NCBI GenBank assembly: GCA_019119595.1
Contig: DWWS01000069.1
Coordinates: 1 to 64,000, forward strand
Origin: Candidatus Eisenbergiella merdavium
GTDB lineage: Bacteria > Bacillota > Clostridia > Lachnospirales > Lachnospiraceae
Reading direction: 5' to 3'
Length of the DNA stretch: 64,000 bases
Positions 17,131 through 25,543 of this stretch are shown here, in pieces. The notes beneath the pieces are model-generated. The model was not told where the DNA came from, ran no database searches, and saw only the letters and a program-made list of their open reading frames with translations. Within the stretch, counting starts at the first letter, position 1. Each line of letters starts with the position of its first letter. The position numbers and the translations under genes were made by a program.

Positions 17131-20100
17131 TCAAAAATCCATGTCTGCTTTTAAAACCTCTTCCGCTGCCTTTAAAGTAAAGTTTTTTCGAATAAAATCT
17201 TTACCTTTATCTGACAAAATACGCAATTTTGTATAATCTTCATATAAGGCACAGATTTTTTCTGCCATTTTATTTGGCTCATCTTCAATTACAAACGGAT
17301 CATCCTCCAGATTTAAGCCTTCTGCTCCAATAGAAGTCGTGATCAACGGAATTTGGAAATACGCAGATTCTACTACCTTTCCCTTTACCCCGGCTCCATA
17401 TCTGAGCGGCACGATCGCCATTCTGCATTCACGATACAGCTTATGCAGAACCTCATCCGGCTGAAATCCCTCTATCAGAATATTTTCACTGGCAAGCTCC
17501 TGTACCGCTTTTGTTACTTTACTTCCTACTACATGCCATTTCATGGCAGGATACTTCTTCAAAACCATAGGAAATACTTCTTTGGCAAACCATAATACCG
17601 CATCCTCATTCGGCGGATGCCCAAATCCTCCGACATACATAATATCCTGACGTTTAGCAAAATCTTTCTGAATATCATCTAATTCGTCTTCATATATGTA
17701 TAACGGAATATTTCTGATTGGCTTATTTGGAAATGCCTCCTGCATGATCGCCTGTTCATAGCTTCCCACAACATGACCCACATCAGCCTTATCAAATAAT
17801 TCATATTCTATTTTTTTCCAGTGCTCGGAAGACTTCAGGGTTTCCGGATTATGGTCGAGCTGATATTGTCTGTACTCTCTCAAATGATGCAGATCGTGTG
17901 CAAAATAGAATATTTTTGCTCTTCCGTACTGTTTTACCAGGTCAATATATTTGATAGAAATATGCGGCCTTTGGAGGTAAACAAAATCAAAGTACTTGAG
18001 ATTATTTTTCAGCCATTCCTGCCAGTTGTTATAGTAAAAATTACCATAAAGAATTTCTATTCCCATCTGGTTCAGTTCCGTCGCGTATGGCTCCATTTTG
18101 GCAAAATTGTCCCCAATAAAAGTTACTTTCATTCCCATTTTGAGGAAGGTTTTTAAATACATGTAGGTACATTTTCCACCAGCATCCTTATCGTAGTTAG
18201 GAACATAATGATCTACAACAAGAATCTGTTTCTTAAAACGACTTCGATCCTTCGCAAGAAACACTTCTTCTCCATTTGGGAAATGATCTTTTTCAAGTAC
18301 CTCCTTCCATTTCTCATAAAATTTTTTCTGATTTTCTATCTGATAGGCTTTCAGCCCCTCATGCACATCCCGGCCATTGGATATACCCTCAAAATGTACG
18401 ACAACGGACAGAGGCTGATAGACTACCCTGTAGCCATGCTTTCTAACTTCAAAAGCCAAATCCGTATCTTCATAATAAGCAGGCGTATATCTCTTATCAA
18501 ACCCTCCGATCTGTTTCCAGAGTTCGGCTCTGATCATAATTGCCGCGCCCGATATATAGTCTGCTTCTTTAACATAATTATATTCCGGATCCTCGGGGTT
18601 CTTTCTCTGCCCATAATTCCACGCGCTTCCATCCTTCCATACAATCCCCCCTGCTTCCTGCAAATGCCCGTCCGGATAGATAAGCTTTGAGCCGGCCATA
18701 CCAATGGTTTCATCTGAATCCATCAGACTGAGCAGAGAAGACAGCCAGTTTTCTTTTACCTGCGTATCGTTATTCAGAAAAAAGATATACCTTCCCTTGG
18801 CATACTGGGCTGCATGATTGCAATTCAACAAAAATCGCAAATTCTTTTTATTATTGATAATCTTAATCCCATGCGCTACCTGCCCCAGCTTTTGCGTCTG
18901 ATCCGTAGAGCAGTCATTGGCAATAATAACCTCATATTTTACCTCTCCGCTATGCTTCAAGATGGATTCCAGGCAGGCATAGGTATAGGCAAATTGATTA
19001 TAAACCGGTATCACAATAGAAACTTCCGGCTGCTTCCACTGTGTAAATTCCAGTACTGCATATTCAGACAAAGCTTTTTCTTCCTCAATTATTTCTGCCG
19101 CTTTGACAATATCAGCTTTTCCCATCTTTATTTTTTCAAAATCTTCTGTAAGCCTGTAATTATACCAAACAGCATCCATTCCTTCTTTTCTGGATACTTC
19201 CAGATAGGTTTTGATCCTGGTTGGGTTGATCATATGAAGCATCACTTTAGGCTGCTTAAAGCATTGCAGCAAAACATATAAGAAGAATTCTCGTCTGCTG
19301 TTCGGCGGCAGAATATGAGCGATCATCTTTCTGAATGCACTGCATATTTTATAACCCCTGGTATTTTTTTCGCGTTCAAATTCTCTTTCTACTTCCAAAA
19401 GCTGTTCAATATGTCCTTCTTTGTTTCTGATTTCAGTCAGAAGTTCCTCTATTCGAGTTTCGTTTTTCTCTATTTCCTGTTCTAAAAATTCTTTTTTTTT
19501 CACTTCCTTCTCCATGGAAGTTTTCAATTCATAAATTTTCTCTTTTAATCCTTCATTTTCAATATTTATTTTGTCCAATTTCTTTTCACTGCAGATATTT
19601 TGTTCCTTTAATTGTGAGATTTTCCTCTCCTGGATTATTTTCTCTTCTTCCAAATATTCTTTTACTTTATTAAGATCAGAAATCCTTTTTCTTTGAGTCT
19701 CTATCTCCTCCCGCATTGACGTACAGGACTTTTTCATCTCATCAATAGAGCGATTCCTTTCCTCTATCTGAACATCTAAGCGTTTTATATGCTCATTTCT
19801 CTCTTCTTCTTCAGCCTGCAATTGAAGAATACGCTCTACATACCATTCATACCTTTTTTCTTTCCCCAGCATTACATTATTGATCGTTTCCGTATCCACA
19901 TTTCGATCCGAAGCAACTGCGATTATATATTTTCCCTCTCCATCGTAATCTTCATTTTTGGAATATTGCGCCACCGCATTTGAATCAGCCGGGCTGTCAA
20001 TCACTCCTGCCACTTCAAAATACTGATTAAAAAGCTTCACGTTCTGAAATTTTTGTTGAAGAAATAACAGAAATTCCTTCTCATAAAACTCCTTTACATG

Positions 20101-20565
20101 AAACTCATTTCTGTAATTACGCAGATCACTATATATTTTCTTATTCGGCGTTGACATAATCAAAATGCCGTCTTTTTTTAAAACACGTACAATTTCATCC
20201 AGAAATTTCTTTTGTGTCTCCTCCGGCACGTGCTCAATTGTTTCAAACGAAACAACCATGTCATATATTTCGTCTTCTGCCGGAAGATCTTCGATACTTC
20301 CGCATACAAAGGACAGATTGGAAATCGCGGAATATTTGCTTTTTGCCCTCAAAATAGTTTCTTTACTGATATCTATCCCAGTCACATCAGCTGCTGTTTT
20401 TGCAAGTATGCAGCTTCCATATCCCTCTCCGCACGCTGCGTCTAAGACTCTTTTTCCCCGGACCATTTCCTGGATTCCCATATATCTCTGTAAATGTTCT
20501 ATTGAAAGCATTTCATCTTCTATTCCTGGAATAAATCTTTCCCCGGTAAATACTTCCTGCTCCAT
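17131..20565 (-). CDS. Methyltransferase - coiled coil - GT2 - GT4 fusion protein
   Basis: This 1144-residue cytoplasmic protein joins four parts. Residues about 1-225 are a class I SAM methyltransferase (VLDAACGEGYGS, VTGIDIS, VVSFETIEHVPEE). About 235-400 is a long charged coiled coil. About 505-740 is a GT2 glycosyltransferase (VSIVIPVYNQ, FFLNNDTQV, YYEDTDLAFEVRKHGY). About 755-1144 is a GT4-like domain ending in GFQPDEVLHKLYRECRMAIVPLRYGAGVKGKVVES. The layout recalls chain-length/capping systems in which a methyltransferase with coiled coil works with a Wzt carrying a glycan-binding domain. ATG at 20565 behind AGGGAG is preferred over the longer frame to 20589. Confidence 0.85.
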   Translation of the reverse strand: MEQEVFTGERFIPGIEDEMLSIEHLQRYMGIQEMVRGKRVLDAACGEGYGSCILAKTAADVTGIDISKETILRAKSKYSAISNLSFVCGSIEDLPAEDEIYDMVVSFETIEHVPEETQKKFLDEIVRVLKKDGILIMSTPNKKIYSDLRNYRNEFHVKEFYEKEFLLFLQQKFQNVKLFNQYFEVAGVIDSPADSNAVAQYSKNEDYDGEGKYIIAVASDRNVDTETINNVMLGKEKRYEWYVERILQLQAEEEERNEHIKRLDVQIEERNRSIDEMKKSCTSMREEIETQRKRISDLNKVKEYLEEEKIIQERKISQLKEQNICSEKKLDKINIENEGLKEKIYELKTSMEKEVKKKEFLEQEIEKNETRIEELLTEIRNKEGHIEQLLEVEREFEREKNTRGYKICSAFRKMIAHILPPNSRREFFLYVLLQCFKQPKVMLHMINPTRIKTYLEVSRKEGMDAVWYNYRLTEDFEKIKMGKADIVKAAEIIEEEKALSEYAVLEFTQWKQPEVSIVIPVYNQFAYTYACLESILKHSGEVKYEVIIANDCSTDQTQKLGQVAHGIKIINNKKNLRFLLNCNHAAQYAKGRYIFFLNNDTQVKENWLSSLLSLMDSDETIGMAGSKLIYPDGHLQEAGGIVWKDGSAWNYGQRKNPEDPEYNYVKEADYISGAAIMIRAELWKQIGGFDKRYTPAYYEDTDLAFEVRKHGYRVVYQPLSVVVHFEGISNGRDVHEGLKAYQIENQKKFYEKWKEVLEKDHFPNGEEVFLAKDRSRFKKQILVVDHYVPNYDKDAGGKCTYMYLKTFLKMGMKVTFIGDNFAKMEPYATELNQMGIEILYGNFYYNNWQEWLKNNLKYFDFVYLQRPHISIKYIDLVKQYGRAKIFYFAHDLHHLREYRQYQLDHNPETLKSSEHWKKIEYELFDKADVGHVVGSYEQAIMQEAFPNKPIRNIPLYIYEDELDDIQKDFAKRQDIMYVGGFGHPPNEDAVLWFAKEVFPMVLKKYPAMKWHVVGSKVTKAVQELASENILIEGFQPDEVLHKLYRECRMAIVPLRYGAGVKGKVVESAYFQIPLITTSIGAEGLNLEDDPFVIEDEPNKMAEKICALYEDYTKLRILSDKGKDFIRKNFTLKAAEEVLKADMDF

Positions 20566-20578
20566 ATCAATCTCCCTT

Positions 20579-21895
20579 CTACTTTTCACAAAGTATTACA
20601 TCCTTTTTCTCATATTCGATAATTCTTGCCTGCGTGTCCAATTCAATAACAGAAAGGTTATACCCCTGATTATCCACCGTTATCTTTTGATAATTATGAA
20701 TTCTTTCTACTACAACATGGCTGTTCTGACTTCCTCTCGCCAAGGATGGACTGATGAGATATTCTCCTTTGCATATCCTTGGCAGCTTCACTCGAAATAC
20801 CGCTTCTATATATTCCCCATTTTTTGCCTTTTCTACGACCTGATTCGTAAGAAAATTATTTACCGAAAACAGCTTGACTCCTCTTGTATTTTCCATTTCA
20901 AATCCAAACAACACATTCGAGATATCACATTTAAAATATGCCAAAAGTCCAAACTTGTATTCCTTCTCCACTTCTAAAACAGAAACTTCATTTTCATCCT
21001 CATTTTTAATATAGAAGGAAACTATTTCTCCTTCTCCAGTCCCTGACACCTGTACTGAATGATCTTTATGAATAGATCTAAAAACCTTTTTTCTCCCTTT
21101 CTCAATATCAGTATCCAAATTATCCAATTCCAAATTGCCAATCATTCTGGAAATTTCTTCATTCTGCTTTCGTATCTGCATACTCAAATATTTTTCACAT
21201 ATGCTTTTGGCATCTCCTATATCCTGCAGAATCCCTTTTTCAATCCATATTGCACGCGAACACATTTTTTTAACTGATACAATATCATGCGATACAAAAA
21301 GAATCGTTACTCCCGATTTTTTTATCTCTTCCAGCTTATGAAAACACTTCGCCTGAAAAAAAGCATCCCCTACAGCCAAAGCTTCATCAATGATCAATAC
21401 CTCAGGTTCAACATTAATAGCCAATGCAAAGGCAAGCCTTACCAGCATTCCGGAAGAATATGTCTTCACCGGCTGATATACAAAATCGCCAATATCAGCA
21501 AAATCAAGGATTTCCTGCAGCTTTTTAGTCATTTCTTCTTTGGAAAATCCTAATATGGAACCATTCATATATATATTTTCAATACCTGTATAGTCCATAT
21601 CAAAGCCCGCCCCTAATTCCAACAAAGCCGAGACGCGGCCATTCACTTCCACAGTACCTGTCGTTTGCTTCAATACTCCTGTTATGATCTTGAGGATGGT
21701 TGATTTGCCGGAGCCATTGGTTCCTATAATTCCAACAGTTTCTCCCTTTTTAACCTGAAAAGAAATATCGTTTAATGCAAAAAATGATGTATGATATGAC
21801 TTATGAAAAATATTTATAGCTTCTTTTAGCCGGTCGGAGGGTTTTTGATATAACCGGTATACTTTCGATACATTTTGAACTTTTATCGCATCCAT
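20579..21895 (-). CDS. wzt: Wzt: ABC exporter ATPase with C-terminal glycan-binding domain (cassette 1)
   Basis: ATPase of an ABC-2 polysaccharide exporter. Residues about 1-240 are the nucleotide-binding domain with Walker A GTNGSGKST, the polysaccharide-exporter block LLELGAGFDMDYTG, signature YSSGMLVRLAF and Walker B VLIIDEALAVGD. About 270-438 is a beta-sandwich typical of Wzt proteins that recognise the finished (often capped) non-reducing end of the polymer. It pairs with Wzm encoded just upstream (11-base gap). The likely substrate is the cassette 1 polymer, probably finished by the methyltransferase-GT fusion next door. GGGAG precedes the ATG. Confidence 0.9.
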   Translation of the reverse strand: MDAIKVQNVSKVYRLYQKPSDRLKEAINIFHKSYHTSFFALNDISFQVKKGETVGIIGTNGSGKSTILKIITGVLKQTTGTVEVNGRVSALLELGAGFDMDYTGIENIYMNGSILGFSKEEMTKKLQEILDFADIGDFVYQPVKTYSSGMLVRLAFALAINVEPEVLIIDEALAVGDAFFQAKCFHKLEEIKKSGVTILFVSHDIVSVKKMCSRAIWIEKGILQDIGDAKSICEKYLSMQIRKQNEEISRMIGNLELDNLDTDIEKGRKKVFRSIHKDHSVQVSGTGEGEIVSFYIKNEDENEVSVLEVEKEYKFGLLAYFKCDISNVLFGFEMENTRGVKLFSVNNFLTNQVVEKAKNGEYIEAVFRVKLPRICKGEYLISPSLARGSQNSHVVVERIHNYQKITVDNQGYNLSVIELDTQARIIEYEKKDVILCEK

Positions 21896-21906
21896 CCAAT
21901 TTCTCC

Positions 21907-22698
21907 CTACAGCATATCCGCAAAATGGGGCTCCATTCTCTTATACAGCTTTACGCCGGATAATAGTATGAGCATTGATATCCCCCAGAAATAAGCAGTA
22001 TTAACAGGCCGTTCCCAAAAACCAATATGAAACACAAAACTATCCCTGAACCCGTTTACAATATAGGTAAACGGATTGATTTTCAAAAAAGGTCTTAACA
22101 TATCAGGCATAATAGATTCATCCCACATGATCGGCGCGAGCCAGAAGCCAAACTGCAGGCAAATATTTACGATCTGACTCATATCCTTTACAAAAACATT
22201 TATTGCAGCAGTCAAATAGACCAAACCAATGATCAAGGTAAGATTACAAAACAAATAGTAGATACTCTGCAACCACCAAATTGATGGATATTCTCCCCAC
22301 AATAGGTAAACAAAAATATTTATATAAAGGAAAATCAAATGCAAAAAAAGAGAGGATACTATTTTAACCATTGGCAAAATATCAACTTTAAAAACTATTT
22401 TTTTTACCAGATATTGATATGAGCTTAGTGTAAGTACCCCTCCCTGGAGTGCTTCATTAAAAAAAAACCATGGAAAGATTCCAGGCATCAGCCAAAGTAC
22501 GTATGGCATATCATCAACCGGATTTGTTTTGAATCCCACCTGAAAAACCAGGTAATAAATCAAAATACTGATAATCGGCTGAACAAACATCCAGAAAATT
22601 CCCAAATATGATCCCACAAATTTCTTTTTAAAATCAGCTTGTGATAAAACTATGATCAGCTTCCGTTCTTTCCATATATCTGTTAATGTCTCAAACAT
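21907..22698 (-). CDS. wzm: Wzm: ABC-2 polysaccharide export permease (cassette 1)
   Basis: A 263-residue ABC-2 family permease with six predicted helices. The N-terminal amphipathic segment and FKKKFVGSYLGIFWMFVQPI, then MPGIFPWFFFNEALQGG and the loop FGFWLAPIMWDES with INPFTYIVNGFRDSF, are typical of Wzm/TagG/KpsM-type exporters. It forms the channel for lipid-linked polymer export with the Wzt encoded immediately downstream. The ribosome binding site (GAGGAG) is rather far from the ATG. It starts 8 bases after the GT2 gene. Confidence 0.9.
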   Translation of the reverse strand: MFETLTDIWKERKLIIVLSQADFKKKFVGSYLGIFWMFVQPIISILIYYLVFQVGFKTNPVDDMPYVLWLMPGIFPWFFFNEALQGGVLTLSSYQYLVKKIVFKVDILPMVKIVSSLFLHLIFLYINIFVYLLWGEYPSIWWLQSIYYLFCNLTLIIGLVYLTAAINVFVKDMSQIVNICLQFGFWLAPIMWDESIMPDMLRPFLKINPFTYIVNGFRDSFVFHIGFWERPVNTAYFWGISMLILLSGVKLYKRMEPHFADML

Positions 22699-22706
22699 AT
22701 AGTTGA

Positions 22707-23588
22707 CTACTTCTCCTCTTTCATCATCAGTTTTTTCATTACCATTGCAGATTTTCTCAAATAAACAGAATAAAGATAATATCTTTCGTCTTTTCTTGCC
22801 AAAAAGCCGGTGCTCTTCCCCTCTTCATGAAGCACAGCCAATGATGGATCATATAGCATCTTATATCCCTTTCTTTTACATATATAAGCTAAAATTTCCT
22901 CTTCCATCCACATAAAGGTTTCAGGATAAAATGCGTATTTTTCTTTATAGACATAACTCGGAGAAAATATAAGTATGCTTCCATGCAACACAACATCTGT
23001 CTGGGTTAATCTTGATGATATATTTTGCTTCTCTTTCTGAATGCGTCTTTGATCCCATCTTTCTACGATCTGTACTTTATTCTGTAAATGTAATATCCTT
23101 TTTATTTTCAAATACAACAGAATAATTGTTCTGTTTCTAATGATTCTATTTAAATCCTTCAGCTCCAAATTTACTAATCTGTGAGGGCTTTGATGCTCAC
23201 CGGAAAGCGTAATAACATCCGGTCCCATAACATGATATTTTTCTAGGTTGTAAGTATTCAGCATATGGTCTACAAAATCTTTCTGCCGGATCATAACGTC
23301 ATTATTCATCACTATAATGAAGTCCGCGCAAAGTTTTATTCTGGCAAATTCGTAGCCTATGTTATTTCCACATGAAAACCCTTCATTTTTCGGATTAAGC
23401 AGGACATGAATACGTATATTATTTTTAAATTTATTTTTTAATTTTATTCCACTGCCATCTGGAGATGCGTTATCTACAAGCACAATATGATATTCTGGGT
23501 AACTTACACAATTTATCACGGATTCCACACAACAAATCGTTGTATCCATGGCACAATAATGAAGTATTACAAAAGCTATTTTTTTCAT
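22707..23588 (-). CDS. GT2 glycosyltransferase, second gene of cassette 1
   Basis: A 293-residue GT2 enzyme of the rhamnosyltransferase-like (WbbL) group. Motifs are IAFVILHYCA, VLVDNASPDGSG, NEGFSCGNNIGYEFAR, the NND metal-site variant VMNNDVMIRQ, a conserved GPDVITLSGEHQSPHR, and the catalytic-type TFMWMEEEIL. The same protein is encoded at the same position in cassettes 2 (26539-27417) and 3 (38463-39371). The ATG at 23588 overlaps the preceding stop by one base (TGATG), so the pair is translationally coupled. Sugar specificity is unknown. Confidence 0.85.
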   Translation of the reverse strand: MKKIAFVILHYCAMDTTICCVESVINCVSYPEYHIVLVDNASPDGSGIKLKNKFKNNIRIHVLLNPKNEGFSCGNNIGYEFARIKLCADFIIVMNNDVMIRQKDFVDHMLNTYNLEKYHVMGPDVITLSGEHQSPHRLVNLELKDLNRIIRNRTIILLYLKIKRILHLQNKVQIVERWDQRRIQKEKQNISSRLTQTDVVLHGSILIFSPSYVYKEKYAFYPETFMWMEEEILAYICKRKGYKMLYDPSLAVLHEEGKSTGFLARKDERYYLYSVYLRKSAMVMKKLMMKEEK

Positions 23589-24592
23589 CACTTGACACTT
23601 CTTAATTTATGAAAAAATACCCGATACGGAATCAACAGAAATTTTTCATTCATGCACAGTAAAACAGCACATATTTTCAAATAACCTGGAACTCTTCTTA
23701 TAAACACATATTTTCGCAGATGCTTTTTTATATTACTTCGTACATCTTCTATGATTTCTCCATCATAAATACCGCTTTTCACCATTGATATCACTACAGC
23801 CATTTCCTGTAAAATATAATAGGCCAATGCGCCGCAAGATAAACGAGAATCGGATTGTGATAGAAACATATATGTGCTTTCATAATTTGCTCTATTTTTT
23901 TGCGCCACCGCTCTTTTCTCAAATCCGCAGTAGCTTACGCTGTCCGGTCTCTGCCTATAATGATATTTTACAGAATTTCCTTTAATTACAACCGGGTTAC
24001 CAGCTAATATTTCCATTATAAAGCTGTAATCTTCCCCAATAGTTACTCCCTCATTAAAAGTAACCCCTTCAACTATTTTTCTACGAAAAAGCTTATTAAA
24101 TAGAAAAGGGGAAAATTTTCCATTATAGTTTATCTCATCAATAACTTCATTTCCCCCAACAGTGTAACTATTCTCTTTTCCTCTATATAGGCTTTCTTTG
24201 TTTCTATATTCTTTGACAAATTCACACACTGCAATATCGGCATGACTACTTTCTGCCAATTCATATAAATACTGCAGCATATCTGTTTCCATCCAGTCAT
24301 CTGCATCCATAAATAAAAGATACTTCCCCTTCGCAGCTCTTAGCCCTTTATTTCTCGCTGCAGCTACACCGCAATGCTCAGACTGATATATGGAAATTCT
24401 GGAATCTTTTTTCGCCTCTTCCGCACAGATCTGATTACTGTTATCCGTAGAACCATCATCAATGATGATAATCTGAATGTCATACAGGCTTTGGTTGGTA
24501 ATGCTGTTAATTGCCTCCCGAACATAACGCTCTACATTATATACGGGAACAACGACACTAATCAGCGGCTGCCCCTTGTTTGCCCGGCACAT
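23588..24592 (-). CDS. GT2 glycosyltransferase, first gene of cassette 1
   Basis: A GT-A fold GT2 enzyme with VSVVVPVYNVERYV, IIIIDDGSTDNS, the metal-binding FMDADDWMETD and the conserved EGVTIGEDYSF. It is a paralogue of the first genes of cassettes 2 and 3; shared signatures include EINYNG-FLFNK, GEDY and ALAYYILQEMAVVISM. The ATG at 24592 (334 aa) follows AGAGGA; the frame is open to a TTG at 24622, which lacks a ribosome binding site and starts 6 bases from recombination site A. The leader from the promoter at 24701-24729 passes through site A, so its transcription depends on the orientation of the recombinase segment. Confidence 0.83.
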   Translation of the reverse strand: MCRANKGQPLISVVVPVYNVERYVREAINSITNQSLYDIQIIIIDDGSTDNSNQICAEEAKKDSRISIYQSEHCGVAAARNKGLRAAKGKYLLFMDADDWMETDMLQYLYELAESSHADIAVCEFVKEYRNKESLYRGKENSYTVGGNEVIDEINYNGKFSPFLFNKLFRRKIVEGVTFNEGVTIGEDYSFIMEILAGNPVVIKGNSVKYHYRQRPDSVSYCGFEKRAVAQKNRANYESTYMFLSQSDSRLSCGALAYYILQEMAVVISMVKSGIYDGEIIEDVRSNIKKHLRKYVFIRRVPGYLKICAVLLCMNEKFLLIPYRVFFHKLRSVK

Positions 24593-24627
24593 ATCACTAT
24601 ATCCTCTATACTCATACGTCAATACAT

Positions 24628-24660
24628 GAAGACAACATTTTGGGATAAAATGTTTCCTTC
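24628..24660 (-). repeat. Recombination site A (33 bp, 14-5-14)
   Basis: On the minus strand the site reads arm GAAGGAAACATTTT, spacer ATCCC, arm AAAATGTTGTCTTC; the arms are imperfect inverted repeats of each other (12 of 14 match). Its 15-base core ACATTTTATCCCAAA recurs in sites B and C, which are on the plus strand, so A is inverted relative to both. The recombinase-facing 22 bases (24639-24660) are identical to 25475-25496 in site B. It lies 36 bases before the first gene of cassette 1. Confidence 0.8.
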
Positions 24661-24700
24661 AGTTTTCCGTTTGCTCTGCGTCTGACTATCCCTGCATTGT

Positions 24701-24729
24701 AGAATAGCAGATTTCACGGGATATTTCAA
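24701..24729 (-). promoter_or_regulatory. Outward promoter of the invertible segment, facing cassette 1
   Basis: On the minus strand TTGAAA (plus 24724-24729) is followed after exactly 17 bases by TATTCT (plus 24701-24706), preceded by TGC, an extended -10. The predicted start point is about 35 bases before site A, so transcripts run through site A into the first GT2 gene of cassette 1. I found no comparable promoter facing cassettes 2 or 3. Confidence 0.7.
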
Positions 24730-24820
24730 TGGGTTAGCGCAAATTGTTATCTATTTCCGTCATTTTTCGATCATACAAATATCTTTTCCCTAAGGATAAC
24801 CACATTTGAAACAAAATATG

Positions 24821-25399
24821 CTACAAATTCATATCCAGAAACACCTCGTCCTTATCATCCTGATCAATAGATAAGTAGCGTTTGGTGATCTCTATGGATG
24901 AATGATTATAAATGGACATGATCAGGGCCGGAGGGACGCCTTTTTTCCAGGCGTGGTAGCCGAAGGTCTTGCGGAGGGAATGGCAGCTGATTGTCCCTTC
25001 CAGATTCAGCTCGCATACCGCCTCCTTGATGATCCGAAAGGCATAGGATCTGACGATAGGTTGATTGAGACCTACCCGGCTTTTAAAGATATAATCCTTT
25101 CCGGCAATGTCCTCAAGAGAGCCCTTCAATGTTTCAAGCGCCTGAATCGCTTCCTTATTTAATGCGATGATATTCCGCTTTCCTGTTTTCTGCTCCAACA
25201 GCGTAATGTGTTCCCTGTAAACTCCGGTTTTGAAGTTATATACGTCTTCCCATCTGAGGCTGAGCAGATCGCCGATCCGCAGAGATGTATTGAGCGCTAC
25301 TGTGACCATCGCATAGTTCCGGAGCTTTCCCTTATCGAGGAAATAGTTTTTCAGTCGTTTGATGTCTTCTGTGTTTTTAATCGGGTCTGTTTTGCACAT
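24821..25399 (-). CDS. Tyrosine recombinase, catalytic domain only (FimB/FimE-like size)
   Basis: A 192-residue tyrosine site-specific recombinase. All catalytic residues are visible: Arg41 (TSLRIGDLLSLRW), a hairpin lysine in EQKTGKRNIIAL, His140 and Arg143 (CHSLRKTFGYHA), His166 (YNHSSIE) and nucleophile Tyr175 (TKRYLSI). It lacks the N-terminal core-binding domain of Xer and phage integrases, matching the architecture of the fim-switch invertases FimB/FimE. A GGAGG ribosome binding site precedes the ATG. The gene lies between inverted sites A and B, so the most likely role is inversion of its own segment and, by using site C, larger rearrangements. No excisionase or phage genes are near. 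Confidence 0.9.
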   Translation of the reverse strand: MCKTDPIKNTEDIKRLKNYFLDKGKLRNYAMVTVALNTSLRIGDLLSLRWEDVYNFKTGVYREHITLLEQKTGKRNIIALNKEAIQALETLKGSLEDIAGKDYIFKSRVGLNQPIVRSYAFRIIKEAVCELNLEGTISCHSLRKTFGYHAWKKGVPPALIMSIYNHSSIEITKRYLSIDQDDKDEVFLDMNL

Positions 25400-25424
25400 C
25401 TGCCCTTCCTCCCTTTTTTAACAG

Positions 25425-25454
25425 AGTATAGCACAGCAGATATGCGACTTACAA
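25425..25454 (-). promoter_or_regulatory. Promoter of the recombinase gene
   Basis: On the minus strand TTGTAA (plus 25449-25454), 18 bases, then TATACT (plus 25425-25430) with an extended-10 TGC. A small inverted repeat ACAAC/GTTGT (plus 25451-25465) overlaps the -35 and could be an operator. The promoter is inside the A-B segment, so recombinase expression would survive inversion. Confidence 0.6.
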
Positions 25455-25474
25455 CAATTCGGTTGTGTGATACA

Positions 25475-25507
25475 GAAGGAAACATTTTATCCCAAAGTGA
25501 ATCCAAT
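25475..25507 (+). repeat. Recombination site B (33 bp, degenerate outer arm)
   Basis: Plus-strand arm GAAGGAAACATTTT, spacer ATCCC, then AAAGTGAATCCAAT. The inner (recombinase-facing) arm and spacer are identical to site A in inverted orientation; the outer arm has drifted from the AAAATGTTGYCTTC seen in A and C. It lies 36 bases before the ATG of the first gene of cassette 2. Confidence 0.75.
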
Positions 25508-25543
25508 TTTTTAGTGGAGAATCATAATGGAGCCCTAAAAAGA

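Larger units (their letters stand above)
24644..25491. mobile_element. Predicted invertible segment carrying the recombinase and an outward promoter
   Basis: About 848 bases lie between the spacers of the inverted sites A and B. The segment holds a tyrosine recombinase gene, its promoter, and a second promoter facing out past site A. Inversion by strand exchange within the spacers would keep the recombinase intact and turn both promoters from cassette 1 to cassette 2. No intrinsic terminator is visible between the recombinase stop and site A. It is not a prophage or transposon: no other mobile genes are present. Confidence 0.7.

Noticed and set aside
24821..25399. Recombinase as evidence of a prophage or integrative element
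   Set aside because: No other phage, excision or conjugation genes are present, the protein lacks the core-binding domain usual in phage integrases, and inverted rather than direct repeats immediately flank it.
25208..25543. Long N-terminal extension of the first GT2 gene of cassette 2
   Set aside because: The open frame is antisense to the recombinase and crosses site B; the GT2 fold begins right after the ATG at 25544, which has a ribosome binding site.
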